Source: Clostridiales bacterium (lineage in GTDB: Bacteria; Bacillota; Clostridia; Lachnospirales; WRAX01). From it: DNA of 14,280 nucleotides. Made by a program: the position numbers and the translations under genes. This document shows positions 1-6,539 of the stretch, piece after piece. The DNA lies in assembly GCA_031277155.1 (NCBI GenBank), contig JAITMW010000128.1, positions 1 to 14,280 on the forward strand, read 5' to 3'. Position 1 is the first letter of the stretch, and every line of letters begins with the position of its first letter. The notes beneath the pieces were generated by a model. The model had not been told where the DNA came from. It saw only the letters and a program-made list of their open reading frames with translations, and did no database searches.

Positions 1-44
1 ATCTACTTAATTCTATATCGGCAAATACCACACATTTTTGTATA

Positions 45-82
45 TTGATTTTAGCGCAATTTAATGATATATTCAATATAAT
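45..82 (+). promoter_or_regulatory. Probable sigma-A promoter of lysC
   Basis: A -35-like TTGATT at 45-50 is followed after 17 bases by a -10-like TATATT at 68-73. A second, perfect TATAAT lies at 77-82 but has no recognisable -35 at the right distance, so the exact start is uncertain. Either choice leaves a leader of only about 20-35 nt before the lysC start, too short to hold a lysine riboswitch or attenuator downstream of this promoter. Confidence 0.5.
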
Positions 83-112
83 GGATATACTTTCTTATAG
101 GTGGTGTCTTTT

Positions 113-1333
113 ATGCTAATTGTACAAAAATACGGCGGCAGCTCTGTCGCGGACCCCGCGCGCATGGAAAATGTGGCGCGGCGGGTGTTGTCCGCGCGGC
201 TTGGCGGCCATGATGTTGTGGTTGTAGTTTCGGCACGGGGCAACACCACCGACCGGCTGCTGGACGAAGCGCAAAAAACCAATCCCGGCGCCGCCAAACG
301 CGAGGTGGATATGCTGCTGGCCACAGGCGAGCAGTGCAGCTGTGCCCTTTTGGCGATGATGATACAGGGCATGGGCCATTCTGCCCTGTCCTTAAATGCA
401 TATCAGGCGGGCATTACGGCCACATCAGCCCATATGTCGGCCCGCATCAAGAGCATTGACGCCCATCGCATCAAGGCAGAGCTGGACAGCAACCAAATCG
501 TGATTGTGGCGGGCTTTCAGGGCGTCAATCGCCGCGGCGATGTGGCCACATTGGGGCGCGGCGGCAGCGACACCACGGCGGTGGCCCTGGCGGCCGTGCT
601 TCATGCGGATATTTGCGAAATATACACGGATGTGGAAGGGGTATATTCCGCCGACCCGCGCATTGTGACCACAGCCGTAAAGCTGCCGGAAATCAGCTAT
701 TTTGAAATGCTGGAGCTGGCATCCCTTGGCGCAAATGTGCTGGCAAAGCGCTCCGTGGGTCTGGCAAAAAAATATGGCGTAAGGCTGGTTGTAAAATCCA
801 GCATGAAAGACTGTGAAGGCACCGTTGTAAAGGAGGAAGCAAAAATGGAAGGAATATACATAAGCGGCGTGGCCGTGGACAAGGACATCGTGCGCGTCAG
901 CATTTCCGGCGTAAAAGACGAGCCGGGCGTGTGGTTCAAGGTCTTTTCGATTATGAACAGGGACAATATCGCCATAGATTTTATCCAGCAGGTGCGCCAC
1001 GACGACGGCACAAAGGACATCACCTTCACCGTGGCCAAAGACGAGGTAGAGGGCGCCATCACCGCCCTTAACGGCAGCACCCACCGCCTGGGCTTCAATT
1101 CTGTCAGCCATTGCGGCGGCATTGCAAAGCTGTCTGTGGTTTCCACAGGCATGGCCACCAATCCCGGCGTGCCCTCGATGATGTTCGAGGCCCTTTTTGA
1201 CGCAGGCATCAATATCGACAGCATCTCCACCTCCGAAATCCGCGCCAGCGTGCTTATTGACACAGCCGAGGCCGACAGGGCGGCTAATTTGGTTCATGAG
1301 AAGTTTCGCAACGGGAAATATATAATGGGATAG
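113..1333 (+). CDS. lysC: Aspartate kinase (aspartokinase), monofunctional, with C-terminal ACT domains
   Basis: Cytoplasmic enzyme that phosphorylates L-aspartate with ATP to 4-phospho-aspartate, the first step to lysine/diaminopimelate, threonine and methionine. The 406-residue protein has the usual length of monofunctional aspartokinases. Visible signatures are KYGGSS near residue 6 in the N-terminal amino-acid-kinase fold and GRGGSDTTAVAL near residue 150. Two ACT-type segments follow, one around VRVSISGVKDEPGV and one around LSVVSTGMATNPGVPS, the usual site of feedback inhibition by lysine and/or threonine. An in-frame GTG GTG lies at 101-106, but those bases are the Shine-Dalgarno (AGGTGG, 99-104), which is correctly spaced for ATG 113, so 113 is chosen. 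No terminator is visible between this gene and the next one 42 bp downstream. Family assignment is firm; which amino acid inhibits it cannot be read from sequence. Confidence 0.95.
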   Translation: MLIVQKYGGSSVADPARMENVARRVLSARLGGHDVVVVVSARGNTTDRLLDEAQKTNPGAAKREVDMLLATGEQCSCALLAMMIQGMGHSALSLNAYQAGITATSAHMSARIKSIDAHRIKAELDSNQIVIVAGFQGVNRRGDVATLGRGGSDTTAVALAAVLHADICEIYTDVEGVYSADPRIVTTAVKLPEISYFEMLELASLGANVLAKRSVGLAKKYGVRLVVKSSMKDCEGTVVKEEAKMEGIYISGVAVDKDIVRVSISGVKDEPGVWFKVFSIMNRDNIAIDFIQQVRHDDGTKDITFTVAKDEVEGAITALNGSTHRLGFNSVSHCGGIAKLSVVSTGMATNPGVPSMMFEALFDAGINIDSISTSEIRASVLIDTAEADRAANLVHEKFRNGKYIMG

Positions 1334-1375
1334 GGGGCGATATGAAAGTTGGCCAAAATCGAAGACGGGGAAATT

Positions 1376-2011
1376 ATGTCAATTTGGGACCCAAAGAAAA
1401 AATATAAAGAAGGGCCAAATATCATGAATCTTTTTCAGGATGTTATATTTTGGGGGTTATTAGTCTCCGCCGGCGTTATCGCCGCAGTGATTGCGCAGGT
1501 TGCAAACGCCAAAATAAAGCGCAAAAACATTATGTTAGAAGAAAATATGGACAAGAATTGCTTTGTAGTCCGCAAGACAAAATTATCTCTGTTGAAAGGA
1601 TTGGGGGCTGCATTTCTTGGCGTTGCAATGGTGGTTTTTATGCTGGTTCCACGAGCCGAAGGAAATCCCGCGGATACTATCGTAGTAACCTTGGCATCTA
1701 TACTGTTCGGCCTGTTCGCGCTCGGGGGAGTTTGCGGTGCCCTAAATTACAAATACTGGAAAGTCAGGGTGCAGCGCAAAGAAATACACTGCCGCGCTTT
1801 GCTCGAGTCCAAAACATATACATTCGATATGATACAAAAAGCAGAAGCCTATGAAGTCAGCGATACATTTGGCCGAGTGGGCAAGCAAAAGCTAAGGCTT
1901 TATTTTGGCGACAAATACCCTTTGCTCATGCACTCAACTTACACAGGCTATAATGTATTTGCAAATCGTTTGAAGCAGGAAGGCATTGAAATAATACAAA
2001 AGAAAGGATGA
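1376..2011 (+). CDS. Unassigned three-TM membrane protein with a C-terminal PH-like domain
   Basis: I do not recognise a named function. The 211-residue protein begins with a polar stretch, then has three hydrophobic segments at about residues 22-43, 72-92 and 101-122. A cytoplasmic-type basic/beta-rich region of about 85 residues follows (YWKVRVQRKEIHCR to the end), whose pattern resembles bacterial PH-like domains found after TM helices. ATG 1376 is preceded by GGGGA at 1366-1370. A second good start is ATG 1424, with AGAAGGG before it, which would drop 16 residues; an in-frame TTG at 1349 is less likely. The final codons (IIQKKG, stop) lie inside a 28-bp direct repeat that is copied exactly upstream of glgB. 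Codon choice is more AT-rich than in lysC and glgB, suggesting accessory origin. Coding status is well supported; role is unknown. Confidence 0.75.
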   Translation: MSIWDPKKKYKEGPNIMNLFQDVIFWGLLVSAGVIAAVIAQVANAKIKRKNIMLEENMDKNCFVVRKTKLSLLKGLGAAFLGVAMVVFMLVPRAEGNPADTIVVTLASILFGLFALGGVCGALNYKYWKVRVQRKEIHCRALLESKTYTFDMIQKAEAYEVSDTFGRVGKQKLRLYFGDKYPLLMHSTYTGYNVFANRLKQEGIEIIQKKG

Positions 2012-2020
2012 TAACATGCT
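1993..2020 (+). repeat. 28-bp direct repeat, left copy (RBS/start of antitoxin)
   Basis: Identical over 28 bases to 2812-2839. This copy encodes the last six residues of the upstream membrane protein, contains the AAAGGA Shine-Dalgarno at 2003-2008, and ends two bases into the codon after ATG 2016 of the antitoxin. The two copies bracket the whole toxin-antitoxin unit with a period of 819 bp. Confidence 0.95.
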
Positions 2021-2240
2021 TATGCAGGAGCAATTAATCGAAGATATTAAGCAACTCCCCGAGCCTGCTTTAAGAGTGATTAGCGCCGTCGTTAAGGAAT
2101 TTCTTGCGATAAAAAACAGCCAAGAAGAGGCCCGGCAGAAAAACTCACGGGCTGCAATGTTCGGTTGTTTGCGCGGCCAATATAAAATCGCAAGAGATTT
2201 CGATTCGCCACTTGAAGATTTTAAGGAGTACATGGAATGA
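2016..2240 (+). CDS. Type II antitoxin-like protein (DUF2281/VapB-like), partner of a PIN toxin
   Basis: Small 74-residue protein with a helical N-terminus (EQLIEDIKQLPEPALRVISA) and a C-terminal FGCLRGQ...DFDSPLEDFKEYM tail. This layout is typical of short antitoxins encoded just upstream of VapC-type PIN-domain toxins: the N-terminal part dimerises and/or binds DNA, and the acidic, aromatic tail occupies the toxin active site. ATG 2016 has AAAGGA seven bases upstream; ATG 2022 is an alternative. Its TGA (2238-2240) overlaps the toxin ATG (2237-2239) as ATGA, the usual translational coupling of such pairs. The partner gene is broken by a MITE, so this antitoxin currently appears to have no functional local toxin. 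Family-level call is by pattern; no active function is shown. Confidence 0.75.
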   Translation: MLMQEQLIEDIKQLPEPALRVISAVVKEFLAIKNSQEEARQKNSRAAMFGCLRGQYKIARDFDSPLEDFKEYME

Positions 2241-2792
2241 ATTTACTGATTGACACCCATGTCGCATTATGGCTGTTTAAGAGCCTGTTTAAAATCTCCA
2301 TTCCGCCGCCTTTTCGGCTTATTTTCCGATATGCTTCATGAAGGCTCACTTGCGTATGCTTGCGCACTATACGCGGCGTTCGCCTTCATTTCGCCTATCG
2401 AAAAAGCGCTCGAAAATTCGGCGAAAGCGAGATATTAAACAGCCTCTAATGAACACGAAAATCTGTCGAGTTGCGCGCGGGAACATTTGCTGGACGAGTC
2501 GAACTCATTGCATATAAGCATCGCATCGGTTTGGGAAATTGCGATAAAACACAGTTTGGGCAGGTTAACCGAATTTTCCGGCGGTGTCAGCCTGTTTTTG
2601 TCGCAGATTCACAGCAGCCCAATAGAAATCATGGCTGTTTTGCCGCAGCATATTGAAATTGTAGAGAAATTGCCATTTATTCACAAAGACCCATTTGACA
2701 GATTGCTTATTTCCACGGCAAAGTCAGAGAAATTAACAATACTAACTGCCGATGAAAATATTAAAAAATATGATGTTTCTTGGGTATGGTAA
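2237..2792 (+). pseudogene. PIN-domain (VapC-like) toxin gene interrupted by a MITE
   Basis: The gene starts MNLLIDTHVALWLF and would encode a PIN-fold ribonuclease that cleaves RNA until bound by its antitoxin. After codon 14 (TTT, 2276-2278) a 166-bp palindromic element plus a duplicated TAA is inserted. The net gain is 169 bp, which shifts the frame and gives a stop at 2339-2341 after about 34 codons. Reading resumes at AAT (2448) and runs intact to TAA at 2792. Removing the element and one TAA restores an uninterrupted 128-codon frame, normal for the family. The acidic PIN residues survive across the two parts: D in LLIDTH, E in SVWEIA, D in KDPFDRLL and D in LTADENI. No other frameshift or stop is seen, so the insertion is the only visible lesion and is probably recent. 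A downstream fragment starting at an internal TTG or CTG would lack the first catalytic Asp. Confidence 0.88.
2281..2446. mobile_element. MITE-A: 166-bp palindromic element with TAA target-site duplication
   Basis: The ends are an 18-bp imperfect terminal inverted repeat: left GAGCCTGTTTAAAATCTC, right the complement of GAGGCTGTTTAATATCTC (16 of 18 match). TAA flanks it on both sides (2278-2280 and 2447-2449), and deleting element plus one TAA restores the PIN gene frame, which fixes the borders exactly. Similarity between the arms continues inward (CCGCC...TTTTCG blocks and an 8-bp ATGAAGGC/GCCTTCAT stem near the centre), so nearly the whole element can fold into one long hairpin. No transposase is encoded. 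A 3-bp TNA-type duplication and GAG-CCTG ends are reminiscent of some IS5-group elements, so trans-mobilisation by such a transposase is a guess. The short frames running through it are not considered genes. Confidence 0.9.
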
Positions 2793-2811
2793 TGGCGGTT
2801 GAATGACGGAC

Positions 2812-2839
2812 AATACAAAAGAAAGGATGATAACATGCT
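2812..2839 (+). repeat. 28-bp direct repeat, right copy (RBS/start of glgB)
   Basis: Exact duplicate of 1993-2020. It supplies the AAAGGA Shine-Dalgarno and the ATG of glgB (2835). Flanking bases differ on both sides apart from a few scattered matches, so the repeat borders are well defined. Confidence 0.95.
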
Positions 2840-5063
2840 ATCAACCGTAAACACCACAGAAATCCTCCAAACCATTGGCGCGCAGCTGGCCGACCCCCAC
2901 CGCATATTGGGTATGCATGAGGTGGCGGCGGACGGGGCGGACAAGCTCTTTGTCCGCGCTTTCATGCCGGAGGCGGCAAAGGTGGATGTTTTGGACCCGG
3001 ATACATACCGGCGCTTTCCCCTGACGAAAATTCACGCCGACGGCTTCTATGAGGGCGAAATTACGGGGCGCAGCACATGGTTCCGCTATCTTTTAGAAGC
3101 CGAATTTGAAAATGGCTCTGTATTTAGAACATATGACCCATATTCCTTTGCTCCTGTGCTGACCGATTTTGACATGTTTTTGTTCGGCCAGGGTACGCAT
3201 TATAAAATAGCGGACAAGCTGGGCGCCAATATGATGACAGTTGACGGCGTGGACGGTGTGCTTTTTGCCGTGTGGGCGCCAAACGCCGCCCGGGTTTCCG
3301 TCATTGGCAGCTTTAATAATTATGACGGGCGCCGCCATGCCATGCGCCTGCGGCAGCCAAACGGCATTTGGGAGCTTTTTGTCCCCGGCCTTTCGCAATA
3401 CGACCGCTATAAATTCGAAATTAAGACCCGCGACGGCGTGCTTTTGCAAAAATCCGACCCTTACGCCAAATTTTACGAGCTTCGCCCCTCAACAAATTCG
3501 CTGATTTACGATATCGGCAATTATAAATGGAATGACGCCCAATGGCTTGCTCGGCGCAATGCCGGCCCCCATCCCTTAAACGGGCCAATAAACATTTACG
3601 AAGTTAATTTGGGCAGCTGGAAGAAAAACCCCGACAACATCAGGGAAGGGGACGACAGCGGCGGCTTTATGACATATATCGAGGCCGCCCACGAAATTGT
3701 CCCCTACGCTGGGGAGATGGGATATACGCATATAGAATTGATGCCCGTGCAAGAACATCCCTTCGACGGCAGCTGGGGCTATCAGGTGACGGGATATTAC
3801 GCGCCCACCAGCCGCCATGGCAGCCCCGACGAATTTAAGTACTTCGTGGACTATTGCCACCGGCACGGTCTGGGGGTTATTTTGGACTGGGTGCCGGCCC
3901 ATTTTCCCAAAGACGCCCATGGCCTGGAAAAATTTGACGGCACCGCACTGTATGAGCACGAAGACCCCCGCCAAGGCGAACATCCCGATTGGGGCACGCT
4001 GGTTTTCAATTATGGGCGCCAGGAGGTCAAAAATTTCCTGATAGCCAACGCCCTGTTTTGGATTGAGGAATATCATCTGGACGGCCTGCGCGTGGACGCC
4101 GTGGCATCCATGCTGCATCTCAATTATTCCAAGAATGACGGCGGCTGGATTGCGAACAAATACGGCGGCAATATCAACCTGGACGCGGTAGAATTTATAA
4201 AGCACATGAATTCCGTGGTGCTGGGCGCATATCCCCATGTGCTGATGATTGCCGAAGAATCCACATCCTACGAGGGGGTTTCGCGCAATGTGGACCACGG
4301 CGGTTTGGGCTTTAGCCTGAAATGGAATATGGGCTGGATGAATGACTTTTTGGCATATGTGGAGCGCGACCCAATCTATCGCCGCTATCATCACAATTTC
4401 CTCACATTCGGCATTATGTATGCCTATACGGAAAATTTTGTGCTGGTGCTTTCCCATGACGAGGTGGTCCACGGCAAAAAATCCCTGGTAAACAAAATGC
4501 CGGGAGACCTTTGGCAAAAATTTGCCAATTTGCGCGTGGCCTTGGGCTTTATGTACGGCCATCCCGGCAAAAAGCTGCTGTTTATGGGCGGCGAATTTGG
4601 CCAATTCATAGAATGGGACGAAAAACGGCCCCTGGACTGGTTTTTGCTGGAATATGACCACCACCGCCAGATGCAGGACTTCACCCGGGACCTTAACCAC
4701 CTGTACAAAAATCAGCGCGCCTGCTGGTTTGACGACTTTGCCCCCCGCGGCTTTTCCTGGGTCGACGTCCATGACAATGCCCGCAGCATCATCTCCTTTG
4801 CGCGCTTTTCCGACAACCCCGCCGAAACCCTGATTTTCATCTGCAATTTCACGCCAAACCCCGTGGAAGAGCATCGCGTGGGGCTGCATCATGTGTCGGA
4901 TTATACCGAAATCCTAAATTCCGACGACCCAAAATATGGCGGCAGCGGCGTCGTCAACACCCATGTCCTAAAACCCGCCGAAATCTTTTGCAACAACCAG
5001 CAATATTCGGTCGGCCTGCGCCTGCCGCCGCTGGGGGTTGTGGTTTTGCGGGCGTGCAATTGA
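2835..5063 (+). CDS. glgB: 1,4-alpha-glucan (glycogen) branching enzyme, GH13
   Basis: Cytoplasmic enzyme that cuts alpha-1,4-glucan chains and rejoins them as alpha-1,6 branches during glycogen synthesis. The 742-residue product has the family's usual length. It carries N-terminal CBM48-type beta-sandwich regions (roughly residues 20-220, including FAVWAPNAARVSVIGSFN), a GH13 barrel and a C-terminal beta domain. All conserved barrel motifs are present: DWVPAHFP (region I), GLRVDAV with nucleophile Asp421 (II), AEEST at 473-477 with the acid/base Glu (III), and LSHDE with His541-Asp542 (IV). ATG 2835 is chosen because AAAGGA stands seven bases upstream; an in-frame upstream extension to 2799 has no such site and reads through repeat sequence. 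No other glycogen gene is next to it here, so it is either isolated or only loosely linked to its pathway. The ribosome binding site lies in a 28-bp repeat shared with the antitoxin gene. Confidence 0.96.
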   Translation: MLSTVNTTEILQTIGAQLADPHRILGMHEVAADGADKLFVRAFMPEAAKVDVLDPDTYRRFPLTKIHADGFYEGEITGRSTWFRYLLEAEFENGSVFRTYDPYSFAPVLTDFDMFLFGQGTHYKIADKLGANMMTVDGVDGVLFAVWAPNAARVSVIGSFNNYDGRRHAMRLRQPNGIWELFVPGLSQYDRYKFEIKTRDGVLLQKSDPYAKFYELRPSTNSLIYDIGNYKWNDAQWLARRNAGPHPLNGPINIYEVNLGSWKKNPDNIREGDDSGGFMTYIEAAHEIVPYAGEMGYTHIELMPVQEHPFDGSWGYQVTGYYAPTSRHGSPDEFKYFVDYCHRHGLGVILDWVPAHFPKDAHGLEKFDGTALYEHEDPRQGEHPDWGTLVFNYGRQEVKNFLIANALFWIEEYHLDGLRVDAVASMLHLNYSKNDGGWIANKYGGNINLDAVEFIKHMNSVVLGAYPHVLMIAEESTSYEGVSRNVDHGGLGFSLKWNMGWMNDFLAYVERDPIYRRYHHNFLTFGIMYAYTENFVLVLSHDEVVHGKKSLVNKMPGDLWQKFANLRVALGFMYGHPGKKLLFMGGEFGQFIEWDEKRPLDWFLLEYDHHRQMQDFTRDLNHLYKNQRACWFDDFAPRGFSWVDVHDNARSIISFARFSDNPAETLIFICNFTPNPVEEHRVGLHHVSDYTEILNSDDPKYGGSGVVNTHVLKPAEIFCNNQQYSVGLRLPPLGVVVLRACN

Positions 5064-5143
5064 TATTTATTATAGCGGCACAGACAGAAATCATGATTAC
5101 AATTACATATTTTGACCAAAAAGACACCGAAGGAGGAAGCTGA

Positions 5144-5851
5144 ATGTTTTGCGTGCAATGCGGCAACACCATATCCACTCATACAAAATTTTGCAAAAGC
5201 TGCGGCAGCGTAGTAAAGCATCGTGACCCAAAGGCCACCGGCCCTGCTGCTGCAACACCCCCGGCACCTTCGCCGGCGGCTGCGATGCCCCCGCCCGCGG
5301 CGGCACCCACACCTGTATCAATGCCCACACCTGCGGCGGCACCCGTTAGGGCGCCCAGACCCGCACCCGCCCCTGTTATGGCCCCGCCGCCTTCCAGAGT
5401 GCCCTTGCCCGCGGCAGTGCCCATGCCTGTCACAAAACCCGCATTTTTAACGATAGTACAAAACATTTTGACAAGCATACCATTGTCCCCAAAGTGGCTT
5501 GCCATCGGCGGCGGCGGGCTTTTGGCCGTTATTGCGGCGGCGGTTTTGCTGTTTGGCAATTTTGGCGGCCCCGCAACTGTGTTGGAAGGTGTTTGGAGAA
5601 CAGAGGACGGGATGAATGTTATGGAATTTAGAGGAAACAGAATCACTTGGGAAGAGTTTGATGAAGTCCACGTCGGGACTTTTTCGGTGGAGGATTTGGA
5701 TTTTCTTAACTTCATTGCAATTGAACTGCTTTGGAATGACGGAGGCGGAATACCGGAAGTCATTGATGCACAGCTCGTGGGAAATGTTATGTATTTTTAT
5801 CCTCGGGGAGTATTGGGCGGAGGCACTTTGACACTTCATAGACAACGCTGA
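5144..5851 (+). CDS. Single zinc-ribbon, Pro/Ala-rich linker, one-TM protein with an outer beta-rich domain
   Basis: Function not recognised. The 235-residue protein starts with a four-cysteine zinc ribbon (CVQCG...FCKSCG, residues 3-21). A long Pro/Ala-rich spacer follows (about residues 30-100), then one strongly hydrophobic helix beginning at Leu119 (LAIGGGGLLAVIAAAVLLFG). The last 90 residues (LEGVWRTEDGMNVMEF to the end) have the alternating pattern of small beta-barrel domains seen on Clostridia zinc-ribbon membrane proteins. With no signal peptide, the likely topology is ribbon inside and beta domain outside, though this is inferred. ATG 5144 has AGGAGG seven bases upstream. It is first in a three-gene series; the next gene starts 19 bp later with a very similar N-terminus (MFCxxCG). 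The 80-bp gap after glgB holds no clear terminator, only a weak promoter-like pattern. Confidence 0.8.
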   Translation: MFCVQCGNTISTHTKFCKSCGSVVKHRDPKATGPAAATPPAPSPAAAMPPPAAAPTPVSMPTPAAAPVRAPRPAPAPVMAPPPSRVPLPAAVPMPVTKPAFLTIVQNILTSIPLSPKWLAIGGGGLLAVIAAAVLLFGNFGGPATVLEGVWRTEDGMNVMEFRGNRITWEEFDEVHVGTFSVEDLDFLNFIAIELLWNDGGGIPEVIDAQLVGNVMYFYPRGVLGGGTLTLHRQR

Positions 5852-5870
5852 CATCCGGGGAGGGATATAA

Positions 5871-6515
5871 ATGTTTTGCGAATATTGCGGCGCCAAAATT
5901 GATTTTGACAGCACCTTTTGCGAAAATTGCGGCGAGAAGGTGGCTTCAACCATGCCGCCAAGGCCCCTTTGCCCCGGCTGTGGGGAAGAATTTGAAGAGG
6001 GCGATAAATTTTGCTATTTTTGCAGTACAAAGCTGCCTGACAAGGCCGAAAACTACATCGAGAATGTTGCTCCCACACCGCCAAAGCCCCTTTGCCCCGG
6101 CTGTGGCGAAGAATTTGAAGAGGGCGATAGGTTTTGCTATTATTGCAGCGCGGATTTGCTGCCCGAGCAGACACCTATTGCCGCCCCGCCGCCCCAGCCG
6201 ATACCCGTTGTTGCCCCGCCGCCCGAGCCGATACCCGTTGTTGCCCCGGAACCTGTGCAAGCACCGCCTGCACAAGAGACCGCGGCTGTTAAAAAGCTGT
6301 CAACCGCATCGAAGGTTATGGCGGGCGCGGCTATTGCGCTTGCGGTTGCTTTTGGATATCTGCAAATTTTTGGCGGCAACATGGCATTTTGGTTGGCATT
6401 GCCGCTGCGGCAGACACTGGACGGTATTGAAACAGCATTTTTTACAGCATCAATTGTTGCTTTGATTGTTGTAACCGCGATTATAGTGCGGAGTTTGATA
6501 AAAAAGAGGGCGTAA
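5871..6515 (+). CDS. Triple zinc-ribbon membrane protein
   Basis: Function not recognised. Of 214 residues, the first 100 hold three four-cysteine zinc ribbons: CEYCG...FCENCG, then two nearly identical units LCPGCGEEFEEGDKFCYFC and LCPGCGEEFEEGDRFCYYC, 41 residues apart. A Pro-rich stretch with a duplicated decapeptide (PPPQPIPVVA/PPPEPIPVVA) leads to two hydrophobic segments (about 147-165 and 186-207) and a basic C-terminal tail. The ribbons probably face the cytoplasm and may bind a protein or nucleic-acid partner; this is inference. ATG 5871 has GGGGAGGG at 5857-5864. Its N-terminus is paralogous to that of the gene before it, and the following sensor/OmpA-like gene starts 24 bp after its stop, so the three are probably co-transcribed. 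The DNA-level repeats suggest recent internal duplication. Confidence 0.8.
   Translation: MFCEYCGAKIDFDSTFCENCGEKVASTMPPRPLCPGCGEEFEEGDKFCYFCSTKLPDKAENYIENVAPTPPKPLCPGCGEEFEEGDRFCYYCSADLLPEQTPIAAPPPQPIPVVAPPPEPIPVVAPEPVQAPPAQETAAVKKLSTASKVMAGAAIALAVAFGYLQIFGGNMAFWLALPLRQTLDGIETAFFTASIVALIVVTAIIVRSLIKKRA
5955..6150 (+). repeat. Two tandem zinc-ribbon coding units, 123-bp period
   Basis: The stretch starting CCGCCAAGGCCCC at 5955 recurs at 6078 with few differences over about 70 bases. It encodes ribbons two and three of the gene at 5871-6515. The period of 123 bp equals 41 codons, so the frame is kept; the spacer between the units is not conserved. Confidence 0.85.
6186..6245 (+). repeat. 30-bp tandem duplication in the Pro-rich linker
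   Basis: Two abutting 30-bp units (6186-6215 and 6216-6245) differ at one base (C/G at unit position 10), giving Gln or Glu in otherwise identical decapeptides. This is a recent in-frame tandem duplication and may vary in copy number between strains. Confidence 0.9.
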
Positions 6516-6539
6516 GCAAAGCGCAGAGGAGGACTTATC

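Noticed and set aside
425..1297. 290-codon open frame antisense to lysC
   Set aside because: It mirrors GC-rich codon structure of lysC, has no ribosome binding site or recognisable domain, and lysC is certain.
2250..2438. 62-codon frame through the MITE
   Set aside because: It starts inside the broken toxin gene and runs through the palindromic element; such frames are by-products of the hairpin sequence.
2799..2834. Upstream in-frame extension of glgB
   Set aside because: It reads through the 28-bp repeat and ribosome binding site and has no Shine-Dalgarno of its own.
3576..4892. 438-codon open frame antisense to glgB
   Set aside because: Shadow of glgB; composition is that expected from the opposite strand of a biased gene and no family motif is seen.
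5046..5073. Weak promoter-like pattern (TTGCGG, 16 bases, TATTAT) before the zinc-ribbon genes
   Set aside because: The -35 is poor and lies inside glgB; not enough to call a promoter, although one is expected here.
5223..5460. Pro/Ala-codon-rich direct repeats considered as CRISPR or satellite
   Set aside because: They are degenerate, codon-phased and encode the linker of a supported protein; no regular spacers exist.
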